Assembly (NCBI GenBank): GCA_036971615.1
Contig: JAYKKR010000017.1
Coordinates: 248,001 to 312,000, forward strand
DNA: 64,000 bases
Reading direction: 5' to 3'
DNA from: Amyloporia xantha
Taxonomy: Eukaryota > Basidiomycota > Agaricomycetes > Polyporales > Adustoporiaceae
The translations under genes were made by a program, and so were the position numbers. Positions 34,750 through 47,743 of the stretch are shown here, piece after piece (within the stretch, counting starts at the first letter, position 1; every line of letters begins with the position of its first letter). The notes under the pieces are model-generated. The model was not told the DNA's origin, did no database searches, and saw nothing but the letters and a program-made list of their open reading frames with translations.

Positions 34750-37700
34750 ATGTCAAAAATCCCGTCTCCATACGAGCAATATCTCTCGGCCATTCGAGAG
34801 GACGTCATACACCATGCATTCAGCGTGGATGGCGAGACATGGCCGCTTGACGTGAAGTCTTGCGGAATGCTACTCGATGAATCAACTAGACTCCCGATGT
34901 GGCTGAAGGACGTGCGTATATAATATATGCACAATAGGTTTTGCGGCTTCACGACTTGAGACAGAACCCTCCTGCCCATGTGGATCCACGATCAAAGCCG
35001 CTGTTGCATGACCTGCAATCGTTAGCTGGGGCATGCGCTGAGCTAAGGTCGGATGACAGGGTATCTCTACGATTAAGGGAGGTATTGAACATGGTCCTCC
35101 TGGACTGCGCCACACTGAGGGCGGTAGCTGGGTCTGAAGATGCGTACGCGGCACGAAACCCTAAGGAATCGTTTCTGGTCATCATGGCTCGGACGCCCCT
35201 TTGCATTGGTCGTAAAAACATATTTATCCAGTGAGTGCTCTGATGACAGTCATTATGTCCATTTTCACGATTCTTCACGCTAGAGAGAATGCTTTCATTG
35301 CGCTCCCGCTGCCTTCAAGTGGGGAATCAAGCCCTCTGGTGAAGTACATGCGGAAGAACATACGGACACCTATGCTGGTATCCGTGGGAGAATCTATCCC
35401 TAGGATGTCCTCCTCTGCCGATAAACCATCGCACACCCCTAGGACATCAAGCGACAAGGACGCTTCGACCGCCGACCGCCGTCAGAACCTGCCTCTTGAC
35501 GAAGGGTACGGGCCGTCGTCCGACCGCGAGGTTGCATCCGCTGCCGAATATCACGAAGAATCGGGCTCTGACGAGGATCCGGACGAATCTTCGGACTCGG
35601 AGGCTAGTTCAAGCACGCCTGCGACAGAGGAAGACTCCATTGGGTCCTATTCAGCCTTTTCCCGAAAACTACCAAAACGGACAGTCTCGGAATTCCTTGC
35701 GAACTGCTACAAGAATGTTGATCAGGCGGAAGTCGACTCTGATGAAACTGAGGTAGAAGAGGACCACCGCGATCCGGCTGAGCTCGACGCTCATGCCTTG
35801 GACCATTCACCAGCCGAGCCTTTGCCTGACGTCTGCTCCCTTCCTGTTGTCTGTATGGCGGAGGAGGCATCACTCCCCATTGTGATGTCAAGCATCCTGC
35901 GCCAAAGACAAGTGTGGCGCATATCAGAACCTCTGATTGGGATAGCGTTTTCGAAGTACGATACGACTGTCAGTTTCTACTTTGGCTGGACTGACTCGGA
36001 TACATTGCCTGGAAATGCGCTCGTGAGTAATGGCTTTCTTGCGATGCTGTGCGTTTCGTGCTGATTGGACGAGTCACAGTCGCAAGTGCATCTCGGCCAC
36101 ATCGAGCGCTTCGACGATCTTGATATGACCATGCCGTTTTCTGCTGTTGTTGTTTCTCAGTTCTTGCTAGGCCTCGAGGATCATTTTTCCAAACTCCGCG
36201 CTGCTGCACATGAGGGCCAGGCCTCCATTGCAATGGACATGCGTCAGGGTTCGATCAGGCGATGGCGGTTTGATACGTCGCTCCCTGTTGAGCAGCCGAA
36301 GACTATAGGGGATCTTTGTGAGAGAATTCATGTATGGCTCGAAGGGATGAGTGATAAAGACGACGGAACGTGAGTGCGCTCGCTGTCTATCTCCCCTTGT
36401 AACTCACCGCCCGTCGATCGGAAACCATGGCCCCCAGGAATCAGGACAAGTCCTCCGCTGATCAGCGTGATAAGGCCGCTAGACCGCCCGCTGCGCCGCA
36501 ATCGTCAGTGTCGCAGAACACCCGGTGGGTTTCAATGCTGGATACACGAACCAGGAACTTGACCTTACACGAACGGTTGATTTAGTTCTCATTCCTCTAC
36601 GGCGAAATCCTCCGCAGCCACAGATGATCCGTACGTATCGCCATTCATATGCAATCCAGCTATTGATTTGGGTTCCCAGTCCAGCTGGCGATGGAAGGTA
36701 TGCCGAAACCGATGCTGCTGACGATTTATACTTGCTTGCTAACTCATTATGTCTTCTGTAGTGTAGGCATCCGATCGAACAAATTTGAATTGGCAACGAG
36801 CCCGATGTCGTGTTCTCAGTAAGTCGCATGTGGCGCTGAATGGTCATCATGTGAATGATGTTGTCTGCGCAGTTTTGCTGGGACGGGTGCCGCAGCAGCC
36901 ATTGAGGAGAACATAATGGACTGGCTGTTCGATCGTAAAGTGTGCCTTCAATCAACACTATCGAACAAAGCGATGCGGGATAAATACCATGAAATTTCGC
37001 AATTCTTGTGGCCGACAGCCTGGACAGAAATCGTGAGCGGCCACTGCACAGCATTCACTGGCACTACGAGACACTGCTCATTATGTTACAATATCCCATA
37101 GGAACATTTGCCTGTCGTTGACGACTGTTTGAAGCCTTTGGCCCGGGAGCTTCTGGAACAAGTTAAATTACGCCAGAAGCACACGAAACTGTTTGCCGAA
37201 GCCGATAATGTACCCTCACCAATCTTAGCAGCCATGACACAGAAATTCACCGACGTCCTCCGGGCATGCCTCCATACACAAGAAAAGGCTGCTTCGCGGT
37301 ACAAGATATCTGAAGCCGAGTGGCGTCATGATCATGATCGACTATTCTTCGATTTTGTCACTCATTCCTTTGACGAGACGGCGGATGTTTCGAAGAATGC
37401 ATCCTTATCTGGCGATGCTTCCCTACATGCTAGGTGCGTACCACTATCTGAGCTTTGGCTGTATCTCATGGGCGCAACAGATTGGAGAGAGTTTTGCGGA
37501 TGCCCCGCAGTTGTTTCGTCGATCTCGATGGGGACAGCATAGCATTGGCGACCAAGCTGGGAGACTTCCGAAAATCAATGCAGGGCAATAGGGAGGTTGA
37601 GGATAAAATTCTGCGGGAGTGGGCAAAACCGGAGGCTGAGGTCATCCGCCTGATGAACCAGGCCTATATTGATGATGACCATATCAATTCACAATGCACA

Positions 37701-38856
37701 CGGTGGATACGCAATACTTCAATGCCTGAGAGCAAGAACCTCCTGTCTCGCCTTGGCATCGCGCCCATGACTGGCACTTGCGATGCCCTGGCTACAATCC
37801 GAATTCCTTTACCCGTCCGTCGTGACCTTCTCCATGACTTCCGGCTGATTGTACTCCCACTTGCTGGTGAATCCTATGAGGATCGAGCATCGACACAAAT
37901 AGGCAGTCTTGACCCTAGACTCGGTGCTACTCAACGTGCAAGCCAGGCTTCGAAAAAAAGCCCTCCCTCATCTTCGCATTTGACGGTGCCGACAGCTGAC
38001 ATCGGTTCAGTGCGAGGCAAATCAAAGCCGTCTACTCCCATCACTGCTATTGACATTATGGCTAGCACACTCTGCGAGTCTCGACTCCTGCATAATCACC
38101 TGAGATACGCAACCTCAGGGGTAGCCAAGACCACAACTACTCCGAGTGCAGCGGAGATGAAGGAGCTTTCTGATTTGACTGGCAAATTGAAAATTTCAGG
38201 GCTCAATGAGGAAGCAAAGAATGTGTCCTCTACACCCTCTGGTGTTATGGCAACAGATCATCCTGGGGAACATGGCGAGGTCCTCGAATTGCCCCTCCTC
38301 TTTGTTGAATACAAGAGAATCTCTACTGAAGGCAACATAACAAAGGCACCCAAGGGAACCAATCAGCACCACATGTATTGCACTGCTGGTGCTAGATTTT
38401 TGGAGGCAGCAGGGATCGTTGAACATCCAATCTTCAGCATTGTGGGAGATGGCCCTATAGCCTTGCTTGTCATCACCTGGGCTGACAAGGAGGTAATGGC
38501 TTCATTGTCTTGCAAATTCATTTGAAAAGAATTGATGTATAACACCCTAGGGATTGGTTCATATATGCGAAGGGCATACAGTGTCATTTGATCTCTCAAC
38601 TGCAATTGGAGCTTGGCACTATGCAACTGTTCTGTGCCGAATTGCAGATTGGGAGGCTGATAAATTAGTGAACAGGTTCAGGGAGGTTCAAGACTCTCTG
38701 TTAGATGAATTACAATTACCAATCTCAGAGAGGAAGAAGCAAATGAAGTGGACAATGGCAGACCAGTTGAAGTCCCTTGAAGAAGAGAAAGGTATCAAGA
38801 GAAAAATTGGGGAGCCAAAGAAAGTCAAGACTGATGTAGCTGAAGTCAAAGCCTAG
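34750..38856 (+). CDS. Large uncharacterised Agaricomycete protein with possible PD-(D/E)XK core
   Basis: About ten exons join in frame to over 1,000 residues. Exon 1 (34750-34911) begins MSKIPSPYEQYLSAIREDVI; a 53-nt intron leads to NPPAHVDPRSKPLLHDLQSL and LREVLNMVLLDCATLRAVAG. An acidic, Ser-rich linker follows (SGSDEDPDESSDSEASSS). Further exons give SKYDTTVSFYFGWTDSD, VHLGHIERFDDLDMTMPFSA, a short linker exon set ending VGIRSNKFELATSP, GAAAAIEENIMDWLFDRKV and HARLERVLRMPRSCFVDLDG. The C-terminal part has LPLLFVEYKRIS, a hydrophobic strand ending in E-x-K, then NQHHMYCTAGARFLEAAGI and FSIVGDGPIALLVITWADKE, and after the last intron HTVSFDLSTAIGAWHYATVL and a Lys-rich tail. Strand-ExK-helix is the pattern of a PD-(D/E)XK nuclease-like fold; this is inference. 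I recall similar multi-copy proteins in mushroom genomes with no assigned role. Two genes cannot be excluded (an ATG at 36428). Confidence 0.65.
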
Positions 38857-39882
38857 CTGTTGGAGGTATAAGATAATACATAGTTTAGACAAGAATAGGG
38901 TCTAGATATGCCTACAAATTTTGATTGTATATACTATTATGTGGATTATGATACAGATTATTGTGGGCAGTGTATTTGAAAGCATGAATTTCTAAGGACC
39001 TGAACAATGATCTTATGTCATTCATTCTTCCTGAACTTTGTCTTTGGCCTTCACACAATGATTAATTATGGTAGATCTTCTATACATGCAAATTCATTAT
39101 ACCATTGTTTTTATGACAGATAAACATTGTGAGATAGTACAACAATCTTAGTTGTCAGGTTCCCAATACTTCATTATATCAAACAAACACAATTCTATTT
39201 GGAACATATGAACATATTAGCACAAACCAGTTATAAGCAGCATTGTGTTCACTGGCATGACACTATGTGTTGGCTTTATATTACCACAGAATATTGCCCC
39301 AATGACATCTTTCTCAACACAACTCAACAAGGAATGAGTGAGGCTGCTCTGATCAATTACCCACACTTGACACTGTTTGCAAAGCCGAAGAGCAAAGAAC
39401 CGAGCGCTTCCACGGCGGGAGCGACTACTCGAACCAAGATATCAAACAGCATTAGGAAAGACTCACGGAGGACCACATACGACACGCATTGTGGATCTGG
39501 GTCCTGCGTTTCCGCTTTCGCACTCGATCCGCTCTTTCTTGATGTCCGCCGCGGCTGAGCGTGGACTGAGACAGGTCAGTACATGGGAAGCAGCCGATCG
39601 GTTTTAGCACAGGACTATCAGCGCGCGAGCACTGTCTCCAATGCTGACAAAATGGGAAGTACAAGAGTCAAAAATGGAGTGTCCATTTAGCGCACTACCG
39701 CTCCGGAATAGGGGGGCAATGCTCGGTCCGCACGACTTTTCTTTCGATCGCAGCGTGATCGTTCTTGCTTACTTACCCCTTGCATTCGCGTGACTTTCTT
39801 TCCTCAGTACTATTCCCTGCAGATCAATAATAATGAGCTGAGTAGGAAGACACCAAAGCCAGACTCGCAGTACATTGAGTAT
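38857..39882. other. AT-rich intergenic stretch
   Basis: The first 500 bases are clearly AT-richer than the gene to the left and contain its 3' UTR. A 119-codon plus frame (39199-39558) has no motif. No gene assigned. Confidence 0.35.
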
Positions 39883-40307
39883 TTAGCGAGTCGGAATTGG
39901 CAGATCTATCTGCGCAGTTGGGTCATCGGGACGGAAGACGATGTGCAAACGCTGAACAGGGAATGATGCGGCAATTGAGCGACCTACAGAAATAAGATGA
40001 GACGACTGAAATAATGTGAACGTACCACTGCATGTCCGTGTCTCTAGTATTGTGAGGGTTTGGCGGAACGTTCTCATCGTCCTTCAACTAGCAGGGCCAC
40101 GACGTGTAGCGTTGGAAGAGGCGGGCCGGACGGTCACCGATGGACAAGATGTCTGTGTGCCTGTCTTCGTCAAGATTCTTCCAAGTCACGCCGGCCGTTG
40201 GAAACGGTTCACGGCATAGGTGGAAGAAGCGCTGTCGTTCATTTCCAGAAAGCGTTGGACTTGCCTGATGCATGTTGAGTTGGATGAAAGGTAAAGTCTC
40301 ACCGTAC

Positions 40308-41208
40308 TCAATACACGGTCGAGGTAATTCGATGAAGATAATAAAAGAACAGGCAGAGGTAGAGAGGTAGACGCAAAGAGCAGCACTTGAGTGGAATCGA
40401 ATGCAGTTGTCCAGATAGAGTCCTGAATGCGGCGACGGGAAAAGAAACAAAGGGCAGAGTGGACGAAGACCGTTCGGAGAGAACGGTGTTGCTATCGTGT
40501 GTCAGGATAGCATGAGACTCGGCTGGGAGCGGATTGGCGAGCGTTAGTCCAGTAGGCTGCTGATTCTGAGAGCTGCAAGAGATGTTGATATGGAGGGCCT
40601 GCACCCGCGTCGACGAGTCGACGAGGCATGAGAGGACCCCGGCGAATCCCCCAAGAGCCTCGATCCCATTTGGTCCGAAAATCGGCCAAAATTTCGAAAA
40701 TGTTCGATCCAAAAGGCCGAATTTGGGGGCGTAGGTCGAAATGTTCGGTGCCATAACGGTCCGAAATGTACCCCTCAGCCCGCATGTCCGATCCTATCAG
40801 GGCCGAAATCCGGCCAGTCCTGGCGCGGAAATGGACAGGCCGGTCAAGCCGACGGGCATCTCCTCAGACGCCTCTTCGGTCCCCTGCCGAATGCTCTTCC
40901 GTGATCCAGATGGCGTGCAGACGGCGCCGAACAATTCCAGCACCGCCCGATGAGCAGATCGGCCTTTTTTGCGAGGCTTTAGCGATTTTAAGAGGTTCGA
41001 TCCCATTTGGGGCCGAAATTAGGCCTTTTGCCGCGAGGTTATGTGCCCAAAGTCCGAATTGGGCGTCGGGCGAGGTCCGAACGAAGGTCGATTTGGGATC
41101 GAGGCTCTTGGGGGATTCGCCGGGGTCCTGGCATGAGAGATGCTCGATCGAGATAGAGTTCCGAGCTGGCTCGCGATTGGCTTTACTTACTTGCGTGTAT
41201 CCTTCCAT
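40308..41208 (-). pseudogene. Hypothetical ORF split by a hAT-type MITE
   Basis: On the minus strand, the frame opening at 41208 (MEGYTQVSKANREPARNS) runs into the right end of the 497-bp element, and another frame ends at 40308 after leaving the left end (VDSSTRVQALHIN..ITSTVY). Taking out the element plus one 8-bp target duplication (505 bp) brings the two halves into one open frame of about 131 codons with no stop. The product is rich in Ser and Thr and has no recognised domain, and further exons may lie in 39883-40300. With the element present the frame is shifted. Whether this was ever a protein gene is uncertain, since an intron could begin at the GTAAGT just after the start. Confidence 0.35.
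40633..41129. mobile_element. hAT-type MITE (497 bp) with 8-bp TSD
   Basis: Near-perfect inverted ends of about 37 bp start AGGACCCCGGCGAATCCCCC and continue AAGAGCCTCGATCCCA. The octamer GGCATGAG lies directly outside both ends (40625-40632 and 41130-41137). An 8-bp duplication is typical of hAT elements. The interior repeats GGCCGAAAT and GATCCCATTTGG phrases, some inverted, and has no transposase. The intact termini and perfect duplication suggest a fairly recent insertion. Confidence 0.9.
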
Positions 41209-44200
41209 GTCTTTGCTGATCGCCCATGGTCCTTCGACTCGACCCCAACTTTATATATCACCCGTCTTTGATTCTCCGACTATCATGCAATATACTTGAT
41301 ACGATTGATTTCTCCCTGCCACCTTGGTGAATACAGGACTGCCATGTTGTGAAAGCCATGCACAATCGTTACTCATGGGAGCTGTCAGGACAATTATCGT
41401 CCAGGATGTGTGGATTGCTCGTGAGTGTTCTTCATGCTCATACAATACTCTTCCCATATACATTAACGTTAAATCATACATGTCTTCATGTGCAGTTGTG
41501 CTTGGCTACTGCACTGAACCGCGGTCCTCTGCTGACCTGTGTCGTATGTAGCGCTGTGCCCATCTACATTGAACGTATCGGTGTAAAGCCCATCGCTCTG
41601 CATCTGGAACGTCCCACGGATATGGCGACAGTCACTGTCATTCACAATTGCAGTCGCGTGCATTGTCTTTTTCAATCTTGTTGACACATTGAAACGAGCA
41701 TCTCGCTCTCAGTCTCTGTTCTTCAGCTGAAATCTAGACATAGGAAACATAGAAATTTTTACTCTGGGTGAGTCACTCGAAATCCGACGAGCATATTACG
41801 ATATGTTCGTCCAACCCCTGACATGCCAACGCTCTCAGAGACCCTTGTAGTCCAAATGCCGTCTTTTGTACCAATGGATGCTACTCCCAAGAAGACATCA
41901 GGGATCTCGCAATATTTGTCTCATATGCTTGTCCGTCTCCCGTGCGCAGCGCGTCCCAAGTCGCCCCATTTCTCCGCATGTTTAGCCGCAATATGGATGT
42001 CGCATGAATTGACTACCTTGACCTGTATCTCCGCCAGACATCATTGGTACTCGCTCGGTCGGCGTTCGACATCCCGAGGCTACGATTTCGCTATCGCGCC
42101 AATGACACGCATCCGAATGTGCCTCGCGCTATGACCATCTAGAGCCCAAGGTTTCTTTTCCCACCTCTAAGTCTTCCTGCATTTCTGGCTGTATATTTGA
42201 CGGGCCCAACATCGCAGCGCATTCGCCGATGCCAGTACCATTACAAATGGGATGACCGAACGATAGGCCCCGTCCTCTCACATTCCTCGACATTGTCCAT
42301 TTTCTCACTCGACGCACCTGTAAAGACTCGCGGAGTCAAGAGCTTTTCTTATCCTGGACGGCCGATACTTCGTCTCTTTTGTCGCTCGAGTCTATTTTTG
42401 GAAGCTACGGTCCTTGAGGAAGAGTCACGTAGGTAAGAAGTCGCCTTTGGCTTATCAAAGTCTGCTTAGGTGAATATCGCACAGGGCGGGATCTTTCTTC
42501 CGGGTACGCATTCTACGTCTCCGCGCAAAACTAGTCTATGCATGCTACCTATCGATGTGCCTATCATAATATATGTAACAGACGGATGAACGACGTGGAC
42601 CATGACAAGACCTCAACGCGATGCACCCCTCCACCGTATTTGCAGATCGTAGGACCATATGCGGTTATATCGTCAAATCTAGTCAACCCGAACGAACATG
42701 AAAGACCTGATTTGCCCTCGTCACTCTTGAAGGCAGACGAACGATGGAAAGCTGGCGCCGGCCAGAATAGGTTCCGCTTCTTGACTTCCCTAGAAGCCAA
42801 AGATGTTCGACTGTAATAAACAGAGTACGCAGCTTATATGCGGCTGAGGGAAGGCCCGACAAAGCGCGAACCGCCGGTTCAAAACGCTGTCGAGATCGCA
42901 GACGGATCAGAATGACACAAAGCTCTGCTCAACCTGTTGATACTATCTTCAACAGCTGCTCCTCGGGTTCACCCCACGTCCTTATGCAGGCTTGGCACGC
43001 CGCTGTCCGTGCATTCTCATGCACCTTGTTGGCTCTCGCTGGGCCTCTGAGTGCCCCATTTCGCACCCAAGCTGCACTGCTGCATTTTCAAGGCAGGGGG
43101 AGGCCGGAGAGGCGCTCTTATGCGTATACAAAAGTACGTCTACCGGCGTAAGTGGGAAGGTCCCTACGGTGAGGTCGGTGCCGATCGCGCTCCTGCTCGT
43201 ATGGATGACGTCGTCACTGTCTCTCGCTAATGAAGAAGCTGCCAGCGTTGTCCTCGCATATTGGTTTGTGGCAAGCTCCTCCCGTTCTGGAAGCCCTTGT
43301 CCTTGTTCCACTCGCTCCCGTGCGCGGCATCCGCTTGCAATCATGACACGAATCGGCGGGGCTAACGTCGAAACGAGGCAGGCCTGAACGTGCAGTTCAG
43401 GTTGCAAAGGGTGACGGTGGATATTGCGCGAAGGGGGTGGGGTTCCCGTCCCGTTCTCATCATTATTGTGTACGTGTATTTTTATTTGATTCGGTCGACT
43501 GGTCCACACTCACGGACAGGAGCTCTATTGTGCACGCTACCGTCTGTCTTTCAATCCCGGTCGGTCCTCATATCATTGAGAAGACCGTAGGTTATCACTA
43601 TGGTTGATTGACCAAGGGCTCTTCCTAGAGCAATCATATCTGAGATTCATTTCGCGCTGTAGTGGTGCTGGTGTACTGATAGTGGCCGTTGATGGCTCCT
43701 TGTCTCCGCGAGGCCTCATTGTATGTGGAGGGCCGAGTCTCTTTTCAGAAGTCATCGTTGTTATGCGGGAACTAACGATGTCGACTCTTCGCTCCATCAT
43801 CTTGGCGTCGGGTTGGAGCTTCCACAATGAAGCGACTCGTTCCGACACTATGCTTTCCTTGAGAGAGGCTCATGCTCATGTCAGAACTTTCGTATGTATT
43901 GAACACAGATACACGCTGAGCTCACTATTACCTCATTGCCACCCAGAACAGGTGGAATACAATGATGACATGTCCTCGTGATTTCCTCCTGCAAGTGTTG
44001 AAGGTGCGTGATCGTGCTGTCAGTAGTCTCATCCATGTGAGGAACCTAACTTCCTTATTCTCTTCAGGTCTTCACTTGCGTCGTTTGTTTCATTCATCTG
44101 AATAACATGAGCATGGATCTATTTCATTAAATACTGACGACGGGGTACCTAGACAGGGCCACGGAAAGACAGTGTTCATGCGTAAGCTCAGCGTACGTAC

Positions 44201-44965
44201 CGGGACCTGTATAGGGATTGAAGCTTGTTCAATAAGGTGTATGCCACACCATATGCGAGATATGGATAAATGGTCTACTCTGGTACGGTCAGGCGAAATG
44301 CCATAGAGGAGGACGTTAGACACATCATCTGCCGAACGAGGGGAAGAGGACACTTGAATTACTTTGTTACCGTGACGGAGGCCTTCGGAAGTCGTGTAAT
44401 TGAGGGCAGATGAATAAATACTGGAGGACATAAGTTTTAGACAGGGCAGACATCATCAAGCGTCGGGTCCCATAACCGTGGAGGAGAAAGGAAACCAGCC
44501 AACACAACGGGATGCGATAGGATGCTCAGAGTCGGGGCACGTGTTCGCCGATCGAGATAATGTTCTGCGAGGTCGACGACTATGATATGATGCCTTTCTG
44601 CGGCGGCCTGGTATTTAGTCTCGCATCGCGCTTTCAGCTTCTTCATGCATCCGCAAGACCTTTCCTTGGTATTGATAAAGTAGAACTGCTCTCAGGAGAT
44701 CTATATTCTTGTCGAAAGGCATGCCGTTAGCCCGTGTTACTGGCAGTGTCCCACTTCGTCATCTCTTTTCATATGAGCTCGCAATAGCGCTTTTTCTCGC
44801 GTATCCTCCTCACGCATCGGCGCCCTCGTCAATTTCTGCGCGTTTTTAGGCTCTTCGACGCGCGCCCTGACTATAAGCTTCCTATCCAGCTGCCAATGGC
44901 ACGTCCGTCTCAAAGCTTGGCTTCCCGGAGCCTGTTAAACGTATATACCATCATTCCGCCCTAGG
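41209..44965. other. 3.8-kb gene-poor stretch with scattered short frames
   Basis: Many frames of 60-130 codons occur on both strands. Those at plus 41823-42134, plus 43604-43981 and minus 44090-44431 are the longest. Around 41830-42140 another plus frame would read through with one stop (DLAIFVSYACPSPVRSAS..SLVLARSAFDIPRLRFRY), which looks like a decayed coding region. I recognise no family and assign no gene. Confidence 0.3.
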
Positions 44966-47743
44966 ATGACCACGTATTATTCGCATGCATGCTATAACGA
45001 GCACATACGCCAGGACAGGCTCCAGCTCAAGAAGATGCGCGTCGTGCGGCTCCTGCTCCTGGGGCAAAGTGAGTCAGGTGCATGTATCCTCTTATGTCGC
45101 CGCTGCAGACCATCGTGGATGCGTTTCTGACTTGTTGGGGATGTATGTCGCTCTTCGCGGCGTGTAGGCAAATCTATAACTCTCCGCCGTGCATGTCCGG
45201 TTTCACACGACCGCAGAGATGAACCCACGGTAGTGACAATTTCAGCGGCTCATTCTGACAGCGTCGAACGAGTGCGCGATCTGCTTATGCTGGAGACCTT
45301 CCGAGAAGGGCACACCCTGAATCGAATTCACGCCATATTTGCGCCGCGCTTACATTCTATGACTTGCCGTTTGCATTGCATTTCGAACTCTGGTTCGGGT
45401 CCGTCTCTGCGGATTCCATTCTTTCTCAACTGTATGGTTGACCCTGCCCGTACACAGAATTCCAACGACTAAACGCACCTTCCGCATTCGTACAGAGCGC
45501 ACCCTCTGGCACGCTATTATCCAGGCAAACCTCCTGCGCTCCCATCACATCATCTTTTCCGCCCTCGCAGACGTCTGCTCACGCGAGCACCACCGCCTCT
45601 CGCCCTCGCTGCGGCCCTCGCGTTTGACTTCCGCCCGCAAGACTGCGAGGTCGCATACCGCCGCGCACATACGCAGTACGCATCTGTGAAGTCGCAGCGC
45701 TCGCAGCGAACCGTATCGATCCACAGCAACTGGACACGGGCACAGACTCGGATTAGGGTTCGGGTTCGGCGTCAGCATCGAACGACCCTCCGCCTTCGGG
45801 CAACTCGCTCCCCTCGCTCCTGCCCCCGCGCCTCGTCGCCCTCCGTACGCATCTCGCGCCGCTGCAGCCCGCAGAAGCGCGCCTCATCGCTGCGCTCGTG
45901 CCCACGAGCGAAGATGCCCCGTATTTCCCTACGCAGTCCTCTCCGTCAAATGGGAACGTGGGGCATGCGAACAGGTAGGAGCAGGGTCACGCGCACGCTG
46001 ACGGGTATGCGAGCAGCCATGGGCGCGCGGATTCGTATTCGGACGCGAACATGAGCGCGAGCGGGGCGGCATACTCCGCCGGCGAATTGTTCCGAACTGT
46101 TTGCGCGTCCGGGCACTTGGAAGCGCGCGACGCGTCTCACGTCCGCCTCGTCCCCGTCCGGCGAACCGATCAATACCTCTGGGAGCGAGCTGAGTGCGCT
46201 TGGGGCGGAACGTGAGATTTCGGAGGGGGTGCAGGCGCTGCTGGTGTCGTGCCGCGCGGACTTGATGGCGCTCTGGCGCGACCCGGTGGTGAGGACGATA
46301 CTGAAGAGGGGACAATTAGGCTGGAGGAGTTCCCGGGATTGTGAGTGCTCTCTCTTTGGGATGTGAAGAGATGGTAGGGCGAGGGGTGAGAATGCAGGGG
46401 AGGACATAAATGATGCGAAGATGCAAGGACGGGATGGTGAGGTTGCAACGGCGAGAATCATGCAGATGCTGACTGGCTTTTGTTCGTGCTCGTAGCGACG
46501 TGAACCGCATCGCGCAGCCGCAGTACCAACCATCGGACGGTATATTGTCTCCATCTTTTTAATACATACACCGACTCACTATCGATTGACCTTCCTCATA
46601 TCTTTCTGATGTTCTTCTTGTGCGTCCGGTGTCACATGCTGCTTCACTTGCTTGTGTTTGCCCATCAACACGGGTACGCAAACAATAGACGACGTGCTCA
46701 AGGCGCGATTGAAGACAGTCGGAGGATCCGAGTACCGTTTCGAGATGGAAACGGGCTCGGAGAGCGGGACACAGTGGCGGATCATCGATGTCGGTGGATC
46801 GAGAGGTCAGGTGCGCGTGTCCGGGTCGTCGTTCATTTCGAGCTTCTTACAGTGTTTTATCATACCTCGCCTACGCAGCGTCGTGAGTGCCTAATCAGCG
46901 TAACGGTGCGTATGTACGGTGTGCTGACTCATGAGTCTGGGTGATGTGCGGACATGGGTATGGGTGGTTCAAGGTGCCCTTCTTTGACGACGGTGCGTGG
47001 TATTCAACCGGTGCAGTGTAGATGATAACTAATAGTCATGCTCCCGTGTTTCGTGTGCTCAGTCGAGGGTGAGTTCTGCTAAACTAGCGGTCCGTGAATA
47101 CACGAGCTGAACACTGCTGTTTCGCAGCGATCATCCTCCTTGCGCCTATATCTGGGTTCGACCAGACGCTGGCGGAGGACAAGAGTGTTAACCGCCTGGT
47201 AGGTTCATGATGCGTCTATGTCTATCCTTTGGTTTTCTCCTGCAGGACGCGGATTGGCTGATGACGTCCACAGGAAGATAGCGCCTTGCTCTGGAGGTCT
47301 GTCTGCGGGAACAAGCTGCTCGCTCGCGTGAACCTTGTCCTCTTCCTGAGCAAGTGTGATACCTTAGCGCAAAGCTCGCTTCTGGAGTCAGGCTTGCGAA
47401 GTACGTAAGAAGTCTTGGAGAGAGGGCGAATGACGGAGACAGCGGAGAAGTGTGAGTATCGCATCTGAGGCGGTGGCTTCAGAGATGTCATAGTAATATG
47501 AGATGAGCACGGATCAGTGCTCTATAGACTTCCGGAGCAAGTTCAACGCGATCCATCGGGAGTACTCGCCTATCCCTCGCAAGTTCTATAGTTTCTGTAC
47601 TTCGGTGACGGTCAGGATGGAAAGGCGTGAGTCTGTCGTTGTGATCTGACTTCGCCTACCCAAAACGGGATACCAAGACGACGGGTGGTATCATGGCAAG
47701 TGGTGCGCTGCGGTGCCCTTTCTTTGCCGTTTCCCTCAGTTGA
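44966..47743 (+). pseudogene. G-alpha subunit gene with several frameshifts
   Basis: Heterotrimeric G-protein alpha subunits bind and hydrolyse GTP downstream of receptors. Read from 44966: LQLKKMRVVRLLLLGQSESG, then an intron inside the Gly codon, GKSITLR (together a canonical P-loop), an intron, and QFQRLNAPSAFVQ. The frame then shifts to ERTLWHAIIQANLLRS near 45500. A long insert follows, as in Agaricomycete G-alpha relatives, with VQALLVSCRADLMALWRDPV, a shift before RLEEFPG near 46310, IDDVLKARLKTVGGSEYRFE, switch II IIDVGGSRGQ, and LAPISGFDQTLAEDKSVNRL. VNLVLFLSKCD (the base-binding NKxD reads SKCD) is followed by another shift before AKLASGVRLAKYVRSLGERA, then KFNAIHREYSPIPRKFYSF and DTKTT. 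At least three frame breaks argue for decay. Sequencing errors are the alternative. It lacks the usual N-terminal MG myristoylation site. Confidence 0.75.

Noticed and set aside
34578..34979. 133-codon minus-strand frame
   Set aside because: Its right half is antisense to the first exons of the large plus-strand gene, whose exons splice cleanly.
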